Below are positions 36,749 through 44,909 of a stretch of DNA of 64,000 bases, piece after piece. The stretch spans positions 618,795 to 682,794 of the forward strand of contig NZ_SMRP01000002.1 in NCBI RefSeq assembly GCF_004353915.1. Direction: 5' to 3'. Both the position numbers and the translations under genes were made by a program. Every line of letters begins with the position of its first letter. The first letter of the stretch is position 1. Origin of the DNA: Paraburkholderia silviterrae (lineage in GTDB: Bacteria > Pseudomonadota > Gammaproteobacteria > Burkholderiales > Burkholderiaceae). Under the pieces are notes generated by a model, which was given only the letters and a program-made list of their open reading frames with translations, was not told the DNA's origin and did not search any database.

Positions 36749-37100
36749 GCCGGCGCAGACAGGCAGCGCGTACATAGCGCACACACAGCGCTTTTGCAGC
36801 GCGCGAGCGGGTCGAGCAATCGGCCCGCTCGCGCGCTGCGCCGTTTTGGGATCCGCTGCGGCTCGCGCACGCGAGGCCACTTTGGCGAGCGCACAGGATC
36901 CGGCGCGGTCTATTCCCGGGCCCGTTGAAGCCGATTCGTGGTACGCTCGCGGACCTCTCGACGGCCGGGCAAGCATGCCCGGCCGTCGTGCTTTATCTGG
37001 CCTATATTTCTGGCTATTCCCCGTATCGACGCCGCGTGAATCGGGCACGGCCCGCACTTCATCGGCGACCTCCCAACGGAACAGGTCCGCTGCCGCCACC
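36749..37100. other. 352-bp spacer with two strong hairpins
   Basis: No gene. It holds the terminator at 36796-36846 and a second perfect 12-bp hairpin (GACGGCCGGGCA / TGCCCGGCCGTC, loop AGCA, 36960-36987) followed by GTGCTTTAT. The second hairpin may be a backup terminator or a repeat element. Confidence 0.5.
36796..36846 (+). terminator. rho-independent terminator of the Spy-like gene
   Basis: 16-bp perfect stem GCAGCGCGCGAGCGGG / CCCGCTCGCGCGCTGC (36796-36811 and 36824-36839), 12-nt loop, then GCCGTTTTG. Confidence 0.8.
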
Positions 37101-37535
37101 ATGATCGAACTGACCCAACTCGACCTCGCCGCCGATCCCGCCGCGCAACGCGTGGTCAAGGACGAAACCGTCACTGTCGAATTCGCCGCGGCACCCGGCG
37201 AGCTGATGAGCCTCGAAGGCCCGAACCGCTATGCGCCAGGCGACGCGATCATCACCGGTGCGACGGGCGAGCGCTGGGTCGTCTCGCGCGAGCGCTTCGA
37301 CCCGAAGTATCGGCCGGCCGACGCCGCGCTCGCACACGGCGCGCCCGGCGCCTATCGCAACCTGCCGACGGTGGTGCTGGCCAAGCGCATCGACGAGCCG
37401 TTTTCGATCGTGCGCTCGGCAGGCGGCGACCGCCTCACCGGCGCAGCCGGCGACTGGGTCATGCAATATGCGCCCGGCGATTATGGCGTGGTGAAGGCCG
37501 AGCGCTTTGCGAAGGTGTATCGGCTCGCCGATTGA
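37101..37535 (+). CDS. PGDYG-domain protein
   Basis: 144-residue protein with the motif APGDYGVVKAERFAKVY at its C-terminus, and an earlier similar unit (RYAPGDAIITGATGERWVVS), so the domain may be an internal duplication. The family is recognised in Burkholderiaceae by this motif; the biochemical role is unknown to me. No signal peptide or membrane segment. The ATG at 37101 follows a weak ribosome site. Confidence 0.75.
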   Translation: MIELTQLDLAADPAAQRVVKDETVTVEFAAAPGELMSLEGPNRYAPGDAIITGATGERWVVSRERFDPKYRPADAALAHGAPGAYRNLPTVVLAKRIDEPFSIVRSAGGDRLTGAAGDWVMQYAPGDYGVVKAERFAKVYRLAD

Positions 37536-37567
37536 GCCGCGTGCCGGCGCGCGCCGTGTCGCGCGCT

Positions 37568-37933
37568 TCAGGCAAACTCCTCGTCGAGATCGAGCGTGAC
37601 GTTGCGCGGGGTCTCCTCGCCCTTCGCGTGCTGTTCCTCGAGCGAGCCGATGGTGGCCTCCACATAGGCGTGCAGCACCGCGAAGCTGCGTCCACGCATG
37701 CGCGGCGGCAGCGCGCGATAGCGCGCCAGCGCTGCCGGCGCGATGGCGACCGTGAGCGTCATGCGGCGCGCGGCGGCGCCCATGCGCATCGCCACCCAAT
37801 GCACGATGAGCAGCGGCGCGCCGTTTTCGGCGGGCTGCTCGCTAAAGCGCGTCTGCTCAGGGAACAGATCGGCGATTACGCGCGCAAGCTCGTCGATATC
37901 GCGGCTCGCGCATTCAAACAGATAATCTTCCAT
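37568..37933 (-). CDS. small conserved Burkholderiaceae protein (DUF3022-like)
   Basis: 121-residue soluble protein: EDYLFECASRDIDELARVIA at the start, FPEQTRF, then a beta-rich stretch ending in a Glu-rich tail (NVTLDLDEEFA). The pattern resembles the DUF3022 family of Burkholderiaceae from memory. The start at 37933 (MEDYLFE) is chosen; an in-frame TTG at 37972 seems unlikely. Convergent with the PGDYG gene. Function unknown. Confidence 0.6.
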   Translation of the reverse strand: MEDYLFECASRDIDELARVIADLFPEQTRFSEQPAENGAPLLIVHWVAMRMGAAARRMTLTVAIAPAALARYRALPPRMRGRSFAVLHAYVEATIGSLEEQHAKGEETPRNVTLDLDEEFA

Positions 37934-38020
37934 TGCTGTCCATGAGGAATTGAGAAAACGTTGCAGGCGCAACGTAACAACGATTAGGGAGAGGCGTTAT
38001 CGCGCGCGTGGCGCGGCGCG

Positions 38021-38839
38021 TCAGGCCGTGCGCGCCACGCGGTTGCCCGGCGCACACATTCTGAAAAGCACGACGGCCACCGCGAGCGCCACGACCGCGT
38101 AGAGCGCATCCACGACGAAAAGCGGCACAAGACGCGCCTGGAACATGGCGGCGGGCACGTCGATCACCGCGTGCAGCGCGATCGCGATCGGCAGGATCGA
38201 CTTGCGCCCGGCCCGCACTCCGCGCCACATCAGCACCGAAAGACCGATCTGGAACACGAACGCGGCCGTGCGTTCGAGCGCGAACACGCCCGCCACCAGC
38301 GGCGAGAACGTGGCGAGCATCAGATGCACGCGCAGCACGGCATCCATCGTGAGATTGCTCAGATGCTCGTCGAGCTCACCACGGTTCGCGAGCACCGCGA
38401 AGGCGATCCACTGCAACTGCACGAGCACGCCGACGAGCCACGCCTCCGCGCCGCCATGGCCGATGCCGTACGCGAGCCCCGTGCTGTCGACCGGCGCATT
38501 GGGCCGACCTGCCAGCCGCCCCGCGCGCCGCGCGAGCATGCGCATCGCGATGTACCGCCCCACTTCTTCGCACACGCCCGCCGCGAGCGCACCATACAGC
38601 ACGAAGGTGAGCGGATTGGCGAGTAGTTGCGCCGTGACCGGATTCTCGTGCAGGACGTAGCCGTTGAGCGCACGCTCGATCACCGTCGCGAACAGGGCGA
38701 AGATGGCCACGCCCGTGACGGTGGCGCGCCAGTCGAATGCGAACGGCGCGCGCAGCCGGCGATAGAGCGAGACGGGCAAGACGGCAACGAAGAGCGTCGC
38801 GAGCGAAAGGCAGACCAGCGTGACCGGATCGACGTGCAT
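38021..38839 (-). CDS. YhfC-family intramembrane metalloprotease
   Basis: 272-residue integral membrane protein with about seven helices. It carries EEVGRY (about 90) and GIGHGGAEA (about 125), the paired acid/His motifs of the YhfC/CPBP-like membrane proteases, which suggests metal-dependent intramembrane proteolysis. Substrate unknown. AAGGAA lies before the ATG at 38839. No operon partner on either side. Confidence 0.8.
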   Translation of the reverse strand: MHVDPVTLVCLSLATLFVAVLPVSLYRRLRAPFAFDWRATVTGVAIFALFATVIERALNGYVLHENPVTAQLLANPLTFVLYGALAAGVCEEVGRYIAMRMLARRAGRLAGRPNAPVDSTGLAYGIGHGGAEAWLVGVLVQLQWIAFAVLANRGELDEHLSNLTMDAVLRVHLMLATFSPLVAGVFALERTAAFVFQIGLSVLMWRGVRAGRKSILPIAIALHAVIDVPAAMFQARLVPLFVVDALYAVVALAVAVVLFRMCAPGNRVARTA

Positions 38840-39047
38840 GGGGTTCCTTGAAACGTCCGACGCGCGAGGCGCGCGCCGCAGCCCGAATCATCGCAGATAT
38901 CGGGGCGCTCGCGCAGCCCCGGCGGCGCGGCGCTACCCGGCCCATGCGGGCGGGACGGGCGCGGACCATGCGGGCGTACGGTCGCGGCGCCGGCCCGCGC
39001 CGGTCGCATGCAAGCCGCCTGAGCTCGAAAGAACACCCGAGGCGGCG

Positions 39048-40193
39048 CTAGCCGAGCGTCGAGGCCCGCACGACCAGCTCGCCCGGAAATGCCGCTGCGC
39101 GCGCGGCCAGCGCCGCGCCCTCGATGCGCTCGTTCAGGAACTCCACCGCCCGGTAGCCGATCTCGCGAGTCGGCTGGCGGATGGTGGTGATGCCGGCGAG
39201 CTCGGCCCACTCGGGATCGTCGATGGCGATCAACGCCGCCTGCTGCTGCCATTGCGCGCCGAATTTCGCCTTCAGATGCAGCGCGAGCCGCAAGGCGACC
39301 GGCGCATTCGCGGCGAAGAGCGCGCAGCGTGCGCCGCGGCGCGCGGCGTCGGCGATATGCGCATCGAGCACGGCGAGCGCCGCGTCGACACTTGCATCGT
39401 CATGCAGATCGAGTACGTGCGTGGCCGCGCGAACTTCCTGCGCGCCCTTCGTGGCCTGCTGCGCCGACGCACCCGCCGCCCCATCGATGGATCTGCGAAA
39501 CGCCGCTTCGCGCTCGCGCCGCGAGCTCACGTGCTCGAAGGGCTGCACGACGAACACGAGGTCGTCGTAGCCGCGTTCCAGCAGATGCTGCACGGCGAGG
39601 CGCACGGCGGCCGCGTTGTCGAGCCCGACCATGTCGGCGTCGAGGCCGTCCACGGTGCGGTCGACCAGCACGGCGGGAATGCCGCCGCTGCCCATCGGCT
39701 TGAGCATCGACTCGGGCACGCCGAGCGCATTCACGATCACGCCTTCCACGCGATACGTGGTGAGCAGTTGCAGATAGCGCCGCTCCATGTCGATTTCGTT
39801 CGCTGCGTGGCAAATCAGCGGCATATAGCCGAGCGCGTGGCACGCGGCCTCCACGCCTTGCAGCACTTCGACGGAATAGGGATTCGCGAGATCGGCGAGC
39901 AACAGCCCGAGCAGCCGGTTGCGCCCGCGCTTGAGGCCGCGCGCCATCTGGTTGGGCCGATAGTCGAGCCGCTCGATTGCTGCCTCGATGCGCGAGCGCA
40001 GGTCCGGCGAGAGGACCGAAAGCTCGCCGTTCAGATAGCGCGAGATGCTGGTCTTGCCGGTGCCCGCCTCGCGGGCGACGTCGCTGATGGTCGCGCGGCG
40101 CGGCGGCGCGCCCATGGCGACGGCCTCGCCTTTGCCGCCTTCCCCGCCTTTGCCGCCCGCTTGCAGGGTCCTGGAGGCGCCGCCCGTGCTCAT
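39048..40193 (-). CDS. ptxS: PtxS-like LacI regulator of 2-ketogluconate use
   Basis: 381-residue LacI-family repressor. The HTH (ATISDVAREAGTGKTSISRY) begins only at about residue 34, after a Gly-rich N-terminal extension. In pseudomonads PtxS represses the kgu operon and responds to 2-ketogluconate. Here the gene is the last of the operon and its ATG overlaps the kguD stop by 4 nt (ATGA), so the repressor is made as part of its own target transcript. The operator is the 20-bp palindrome at 44790-44809. The name ptxS is by context; the HTH recognition was not tested. Confidence 0.82.
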   Translation of the reverse strand: MSTGGASRTLQAGGKGGEGGKGEAVAMGAPPRRATISDVAREAGTGKTSISRYLNGELSVLSPDLRSRIEAAIERLDYRPNQMARGLKRGRNRLLGLLLADLANPYSVEVLQGVEAACHALGYMPLICHAANEIDMERRYLQLLTTYRVEGVIVNALGVPESMLKPMGSGGIPAVLVDRTVDGLDADMVGLDNAAAVRLAVQHLLERGYDDLVFVVQPFEHVSSRREREAAFRRSIDGAAGASAQQATKGAQEVRAATHVLDLHDDASVDAALAVLDAHIADAARRGARCALFAANAPVALRLALHLKAKFGAQWQQQAALIAIDDPEWAELAGITTIRQPTREIGYRAVEFLNERIEGAALAARAAAFPGELVVRASTLG

Positions 40194-41155
40194 CGCGCGA
40201 GCACCTCGCGATTGACGATGTTGTTTTCGAGCGTGCCGGAAAGCGCCGCCACGAGGTTCTCTGCGGCACAGCGCGCCATGGCGTGACGCGTCTCATGCGT
40301 GGCCGAGCCGATGTGCGGCAGCGCGACGACGTTCGGCATGCGCAACAGCGGCGAGGCTGGATCGACCGGCTCCTTCTCGAACACGTCGAGGCCCGCGCCG
40401 TGGATCGTGCCCGCTTCGAGCGCGGCGATCAGCGCCGCTTCGTCGACGATCGCGCCGCGCGAGGCGTTGATGAGGATCGCGCTCTTCTTCATCTTTTGCA
40501 GCTCGCGGGCGCCGATCAGGTGACGCGTGGCGTCGGTGAGCGGCACCTGCAGACACACGAAATCGGCGGCGGCGAGCAGTTCGTCGAGCTCGACGCGGCG
40601 CGCGCCGTACTCGCGCTCGGCCACCTCGTTCGCGCTGCGGTTCGTGTAGAGCACCTTCATGTTGAAGCCAAGCGCCGCGCGCCGCGCAACCGCGCCGCCG
40701 ATGCGCCCGAGCCCGACGATGCCGAGCGTCTTGCCCTGCACATCCACGCCGAATTGCGCGGGACCGATGCTCGCCTTCCAGTGGCCCGCCTTGACCCAGT
40801 CGGCCAGCTCGACCACGCGGCGCGCGCTCGCGAGGATCAGTGAAAAGACCGTGTCGGCGGTGGACTCGGTCAGCACGTCGGGCGTGTGCGCGAGCACGAT
40901 GCCGCGCTGCGTGAGATCGGGCACGTCGAACTGGTCGTAACCCACCGAGATGGTCGAGAGCGCCTTGATGCGCGAGCCTTCGAGCATCGCCGGCGTGACC
41001 TTGACGCTTGCGCCGATCGCGCCGTCGGCATCCTTGAGCGCGGCGGCGAACGCTTCGGTGTTGCTTGCGTCGACGAACGTCACATCGAGATGCTCGCGCA
41101 GGTACTCGGTCACGTCCGCGGGCAAGGTCTTGTAGGCAACGATTTTCTGCTTCAT
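40190..41155 (-). CDS. kguD: 2-ketogluconate 6-phosphate reductase (D-2-hydroxyacid dehydrogenase)
   Basis: Reduces 2-keto-6-phosphogluconate to 6-phosphogluconate with NAD(P)H. The 321-residue protein has the D-2-hydroxyacid dehydrogenase fold: LGIVGLGRIGGAVARRA binds the cofactor, and the catalytic Arg (INASRGAIVDE), Glu (LDVFEKEP) and His (ALPHIGSAT) are all present. Glyoxylate/hydroxypyruvate reductases look similar, but the gene order with kinase, transporter and epimerase points to kguD. The ATG at 41155 lies 97 nt after kguT. Confidence 0.88.
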   Translation of the reverse strand: MKQKIVAYKTLPADVTEYLREHLDVTFVDASNTEAFAAALKDADGAIGASVKVTPAMLEGSRIKALSTISVGYDQFDVPDLTQRGIVLAHTPDVLTESTADTVFSLILASARRVVELADWVKAGHWKASIGPAQFGVDVQGKTLGIVGLGRIGGAVARRAALGFNMKVLYTNRSANEVAEREYGARRVELDELLAAADFVCLQVPLTDATRHLIGARELQKMKKSAILINASRGAIVDEAALIAALEAGTIHGAGLDVFEKEPVDPASPLLRMPNVVALPHIGSATHETRHAMARCAAENLVAALSGTLENNIVNREVLAR

Positions 41156-41252
41156 GAGTGCGCTATGTCCGTCTGTTTCAGTCAGTTACGTTCCGTGAAT
41201 CTCGCGTGATGCGTTCCCCGCGCGTCATCTCCCGCGCATGGCTTCGCGCGCG

Positions 41253-42536
41253 TCACTTGCCATGGACCGGAGTCGCGTAGGCGTGGGCGTCGTCGCGGCG
41301 CGGCTTCACCGCGAGCGTGAGGACCACCGAGGCCACCAGGGCCACGCTCATGAACGCGTAGGATGCCGAGGGCGAGCCGGTCGCGCCGTTCAGGTAGCCG
41401 ACCACCCAGGAGCCGACGAACGAGCCGAGCGCGCCCATGCTGTTGATGAGCGCCATCGCCCCGCCGGCCACGTTCTTCGGCAGCAGCTCCGGCACGATCG
41501 CGAAGAACGGGCCGTATGGCGCGTACATCGCGGCGCCCGCCACGACCAGCAGCACGTACGAGCTCCAGAAGTGCGTCGAGCCGAGCGCATACGATCCGGC
41601 AAACGCGAGCGCGCCAATCAGCAGGAACGGCCACACGAACGCGCGGCGGTTGTTGAGCTTGTCCGAGGCCCACGAGGCCGCGAGCATCGCAATGGTAGCA
41701 GCGAGATACGGCAGCGCCGAGAGCCAGCCCGTTTCGACCATGCCGAGCGCCGAGCCGTTCTTCACGATCGACGGCAGCCACAGCACGAAGCCGTACACGC
41801 CGATGCTCCAGCAGAAGTACTGCGCCGAGAGCAGCATCACGGCGGGCGTGCGGAACGCTTCGGCGTAGTTCTTCACCGGCTTGATGGCGGCCTGCTCGGC
41901 GCGCATCGCGGCGTCGAGCGCGCGCTTCTCGTCGTTCGAGAGCCAGCTCACCTGGGCCGGCTTGTCGCGCACCAGCAGCCACCAGCACACGGCCCACACC
42001 ACGGCGGGCACGCCCTCGGCGACGAACATGTGGCGCCAGCCGAACGAGTGCACGAGATAGCCCGAGACCACCGACATCCACAGCACCGTGACCGGATTGC
42101 CGAGGATCAGGAAGGTATTGGCGCGCGAGCGCTCGTTTTTGGTGAACCAGTTGCTGATGTAGATGAGCATCGCGGGCATCACCGCCGCCTCGACTACGCC
42201 GAGCACGAAGCGGATCGCCATCAGCGAGGGAATGTTCGTGACGACGCCCGTGAGCGCGGCGCATCCGCCCCACAGTACGAGGCTCACGAACACGAGCTTG
42301 CGCACGCTGCGGCGTTCGGCATAGACCGCGCCCGGCAGCTGGAAGAAGAAGTAACCGAGGAAGAACAGCGCGCCAATCAGCGACGAAAGCCCGGGGCTGA
42401 TGCCCAGATCGCGATTGATGCCGGCCGCCGAAGCGAAGCCGTAATTGGCGCGATCGAGATAGGCCAGGCTGTACGTGATGAACACGATCGGCATGATTGC
42501 CCACCAGCGGCGCGGTGCGAGCGAGGTTGAGGTCAT
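41253..42536 (-). CDS. kguT: 2-ketogluconate transporter (MFS, anion:cation symporter type)
   Basis: Inner-membrane proton-coupled importer of the major facilitator superfamily (ACS group), 427 residues, 12 predicted helices. Motifs: YSLAYLDRANYGFASAAGIN at the start of the ACS family signature and GFVLWLPSIVKNGSALG. Homologues import 2-ketogluconate, glucarate or galactonate; the operon favours 2-ketogluconate. GGAGAC precedes the ATG, and a diverged copy of the 45-nt stem-loop cassette lies directly upstream. Confidence 0.9.
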   Translation of the reverse strand: MTSTSLAPRRWWAIMPIVFITYSLAYLDRANYGFASAAGINRDLGISPGLSSLIGALFFLGYFFFQLPGAVYAERRSVRKLVFVSLVLWGGCAALTGVVTNIPSLMAIRFVLGVVEAAVMPAMLIYISNWFTKNERSRANTFLILGNPVTVLWMSVVSGYLVHSFGWRHMFVAEGVPAVVWAVCWWLLVRDKPAQVSWLSNDEKRALDAAMRAEQAAIKPVKNYAEAFRTPAVMLLSAQYFCWSIGVYGFVLWLPSIVKNGSALGMVETGWLSALPYLAATIAMLAASWASDKLNNRRAFVWPFLLIGALAFAGSYALGSTHFWSSYVLLVVAGAAMYAPYGPFFAIVPELLPKNVAGGAMALINSMGALGSFVGSWVVGYLNGATGSPSASYAFMSVALVASVVLTLAVKPRRDDAHAYATPVHGK

Positions 42537-42548
42537 CGGTGTCTCCAG

Positions 42549-42593
42549 TGTCGATTGCAGTGAGCGTTCTGGCGCTTGCTGCGATCCGATGCA
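42549..42593 (-). repeat. 45-nt stem-loop cassette, copy 3 (diverged)
   Basis: Same length, TGTCG start and ATGCA end as copies 1 and 2, but with many substitutions. Arms 42553-42567 and 42572-42586 pair at all 15 positions: three full compensatory changes (stem positions 3, 5, 6) and four G-T wobbles (4, 9, 10, 15) relative to the canonical copy; loop TCTG. It ends within a few nt of the kguT Shine-Dalgarno. Confidence 0.8.
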
Positions 42594-42671
42594 AAGCAGT
42601 TCTCGTGGCGCCCTGCCCTGGTTCGGGCAAGGCTGCTGAAATCGCGGAGCGAGCGGCCCCTCGTACTCCGC

Positions 42672-43661
42672 TTAAGCGGTGGCGCGTGCGGGGCTGGCGT
42701 CCTTCGCGGCGCCCTGGGCCTCGAGCGAATCGAGCTGTGCGCGCGTGGGCAGCCCTTCCGAATCGCCGATCACCTGCACGGCGAGCGCGCCGATGCGGTT
42801 GCCGCGCGCCACGGCGTCGTGCAGCGTGCGCCCTTCGAGCAGCGCGCTCACCACGCCCACTGCGAAGCCGTCGCCGGCGCCGACCGTATCGACGACGTTC
42901 TCCACCGGCTGCGCCTTCACATGGCCGCACTCGCCTGCTTGCGTCGCGAAGTACGCGCCCTGGGCGCCGAGCTTGACGATCACGCCGCGCGCGCCGCGTT
43001 CGAGATAGAAGCGCGTGATCGTTGCGGGGTCATCGGAACCCGTGAGAATGCGGCCTTCGTTCACGCCGGGCAGGACCCAGTCGGCAAAACGCGCGAGCTC
43101 GTTGAGCGTGTGCACCATCTCGGCTTCGGAGCCCCACAGCGTCGGGCGCAGATTCGGATCGAAAGTGACGGTGCGCCCGGCCTCGCGCATCGCGCGGGCG
43201 AGCATGAAAGCGAGCTCGCGCGAGCTTGCCGAGATCGCGGGCGCCACGCCGCTCAGGTGCAGGTGGCGGGCGCCCAGCACGTAGTCGCGCTTGAAGTCGT
43301 CGACCGAAAGGTGGCTCGCCGCCGAGCCGCGCCGGAAGTATTCGACGGTGGGGTCGCTGCCGTCGTCGTTCTTCGACTTGAGCTGAAAGCCCGTGGGATA
43401 GCGCGCATCGGTTTGCACGCAGTGCGCGTCGATGCCTTCGTGCGCGAGCACGCCGCGCACGAACTGGCCGAACGAGTCGGCGCCCACGCGGCTCATCCAG
43501 CCCACCTTGAAGCCAAGGCGCGCGAGGCCGGTCGCCACGTTGAGCTCGGCGCCGGCGGCGCGCTTCGTGAAGTGCGCGACCTCGGAGAGCGGGCCGGTGT
43601 CGATGGCCACGAACATCGCCATGGCTTCGCCGTAGGTGATGACATCGAGTGAGTGCGTCAT
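42672..43661 (-). CDS. kguK: 2-ketogluconate kinase (PfkB family)
   Basis: Phosphorylates 2-ketogluconate at C6. The 329-residue PfkB kinase carries AGAELNVATGLARLG and the catalytic DTVGAGDGFAVGVVSALL. KdgK (2-keto-3-deoxygluconate kinase) is very similar; the operon context decides for KguK. The start at 43661 (MTHSLDV) is preferred over ATG 43670 because AGGA is then 9 nt away instead of touching the start codon. It lies 129 nt after kguE. Confidence 0.88.
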   Translation of the reverse strand: MTHSLDVITYGEAMAMFVAIDTGPLSEVAHFTKRAAGAELNVATGLARLGFKVGWMSRVGADSFGQFVRGVLAHEGIDAHCVQTDARYPTGFQLKSKNDDGSDPTVEYFRRGSAASHLSVDDFKRDYVLGARHLHLSGVAPAISASSRELAFMLARAMREAGRTVTFDPNLRPTLWGSEAEMVHTLNELARFADWVLPGVNEGRILTGSDDPATITRFYLERGARGVIVKLGAQGAYFATQAGECGHVKAQPVENVVDTVGAGDGFAVGVVSALLEGRTLHDAVARGNRIGALAVQVIGDSEGLPTRAQLDSLEAQGAAKDASPARATA

Positions 43662-43790
43662 GGAATGCATTCCTGAAAAATCGTATTCGGGTGCCGCGAG
43701 CGCCGGCGTCTACGCGAGACCGGCCCAATGTGCGCTCGAGCCGTTAGCGCCCTGTCACGGCGAGCGCGGCCCTCACGTGCCTCGAGCTCG

Positions 43791-44579
43791 TCAAGCAGTG
43801 CCGAGCCACGCCACGTAGCGCGCGGCGTCCTCGGTCACGCACGCCTCGTCGAACGGAAATTCGATGCCGCGCGGCACGCCCGCCGGCAGGCGCGCGAGCG
43901 CGGCGCGGCACAGCGCATCGTTGGCGGCCGGCGCGCAGGCAAAGCGGCGCGCTCCCACGCCGTCCACGGCCTTGCAGTGGATGTACTCGACGTACGGCGC
44001 AAGCGCGGCGGCGGCCATCAGCGGCGCTTCGCCGGTCCAGTGCCAGTTGCCGATATCGAAGGTCATGCCGATCAGCTTGTCCTGCCCAGCGGCACGCAGC
44101 GCGCGAAACAGGCCGATGAACTGCGCGAGCTTGCCGCCCTGCTCGAGCTGGCCGTTTTCGACGACCACGCGCAGCGTCTCATGGGCTTGCGCGTCCGCCA
44201 CCGCCTCTTCTTCGAGCACCGCCGCGAGGCGCGCGACCTGAGCGTCGCCGGCGAAACCGCCCAGCTGCAGCTTGACGAAGCGCGCGCCGAGCGCGCGGCC
44301 GCAGGCGATGGCGGCGCGCAGCGCCGCCGCGTCGAGCGCGCCGTCTTCGCCGTACAGCGAGTCGGGCGTCGACCACACGGGCCACAGGCCTTCACGTGCC
44401 AGCACGGTGCCGAGCGCGCGCAGCGCCTCGGGCTGCGTATCGGCGTCGTCCATCAGCTCTCGCCGCACCTCGAACGCACAAGCGCCCGCCGCCTTCGTCG
44501 CGCCGAACCACGCCGCATGCCCGTCACGCCGAATCGCTGCGGCGCCGAATGCGCTTGCCACTATTGCTACTTCCGCCAT
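43791..44579 (-). CDS. kguE: KguE-like sugar phosphate isomerase/epimerase
   Basis: 262-residue xylose-isomerase-like TIM barrel protein, cytoplasmic. Visible motifs are GARFVKLQLGG, VVVENGQLEQGGKL and GMTFDIGNWHWTGE, with metal-ligand-type Glu, Asp and His residues. The family member KguE is the first gene of the pseudomonad 2-ketogluconate operon, and its exact reaction is not settled. Here too it is the first gene, with a 330-bp leader region that carries the PtxS-like operator and three nested stem-loop cassettes. Weak Shine-Dalgarno (AGGACAGA). Confidence 0.85.
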   Translation of the reverse strand: MAEVAIVASAFGAAAIRRDGHAAWFGATKAAGACAFEVRRELMDDADTQPEALRALGTVLAREGLWPVWSTPDSLYGEDGALDAAALRAAIACGRALGARFVKLQLGGFAGDAQVARLAAVLEEEAVADAQAHETLRVVVENGQLEQGGKLAQFIGLFRALRAAGQDKLIGMTFDIGNWHWTGEAPLMAAAALAPYVEYIHCKAVDGVGARRFACAPAANDALCRAALARLPAGVPRGIEFPFDEACVTEDAARYVAWLGTA

Positions 44580-44598
44580 CGTCTTCTGTCCTGTTGCC

Positions 44599-44741
44599 TG
44601 TCGATCAGAGTCAGGGCTTCAGCTGTCGACCAGAGTTAGCGCTTTAGCTGTCGGGTGGAGTTAGTGCTTTAGCACTTACTCCACCCCCATGCAGAGCGCT
44701 TACTCTGGTCCCATGCAAAGCCGAGACTCCGGTCCCATGCA
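44599..44741 (-). repeat. three nested stem-loop cassettes in the kgu leader
   Basis: Order of half-elements on the plus strand: A-left 44599-44623, B-left 44624-44648, complete C 44649-44693, B-right 44694-44717, A-right 44718-44741. B has the canonical arms (44628-44642 and 44696-44710). A is degraded (12 of 15 positions paired). Each interrupted copy is 49 nt instead of 45; the extra GAGC and AAGC resemble the TAGC and CAGC at the interruption, but RAGC also follows ATGCA in copies 2 and 3, so target duplication is not proven. Confidence 0.85.
44649..44693 (-). repeat. 45-nt stem-loop cassette, copy 4 (innermost, covarying)
   Basis: Arms GGGTGGAGTTAGTGC (44653-44667) and GCACTTACTCCACCC (44672-44686), loop TTTA. 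Relative to the canonical copy, five stem positions (2, 3, 4, 5, 13) are changed and all five are compensated in the other arm, while the T-T mismatch at position 10 is kept. Confidence 0.88.
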
Positions 44742-44789
44742 GGTTTTTCGCGGTCCGGTTCCTGCGCCGTCGAATCGGTGGAACGTTGC

Positions 44790-44809
44790 GTTTGGAACCG
44801 GTTCCAAAC
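44790..44809. promoter_or_regulatory. PtxS-type operator of the kgu operon
   Basis: GTTTGGAACCGGTTCCAAAC, a perfect 20-bp palindrome. Its core AACCGGTT equals the core of the PtxS site known from pseudomonads (TGAAACCGGTTTCA). Confidence 0.85.
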
Positions 44810-44909
44810 CGGGGCCTAAAAAAAGCGCCTGCGCGCCCGGTTGATGGGCGGATAGTGCGCTGAGGCGCCGCATGGCGCCATTATGGAAATCCCCTAATCC
44901 GCGTTGGGA

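Larger units (their letters stand above)
44580..44909 (-). promoter_or_regulatory. kgu operon promoter and leader
   Basis: 330 bp between kguE and the stop of the LysR gene, no ORF. In the sense (minus) direction: the palindromic operator at 44809-44790, then about 50 nt, then the triple-nested stem-loop at 44741-44599, then the kguE ribosome site. No convincing -35/-10 pair was found upstream of the operator. Confidence 0.7.

Noticed and set aside
44599..44741. Rho-independent terminator or attenuator in the kgu leader
   Set aside because: No U tract follows any of the stems in the sense direction, and the same cassette lies between genes of working operons.
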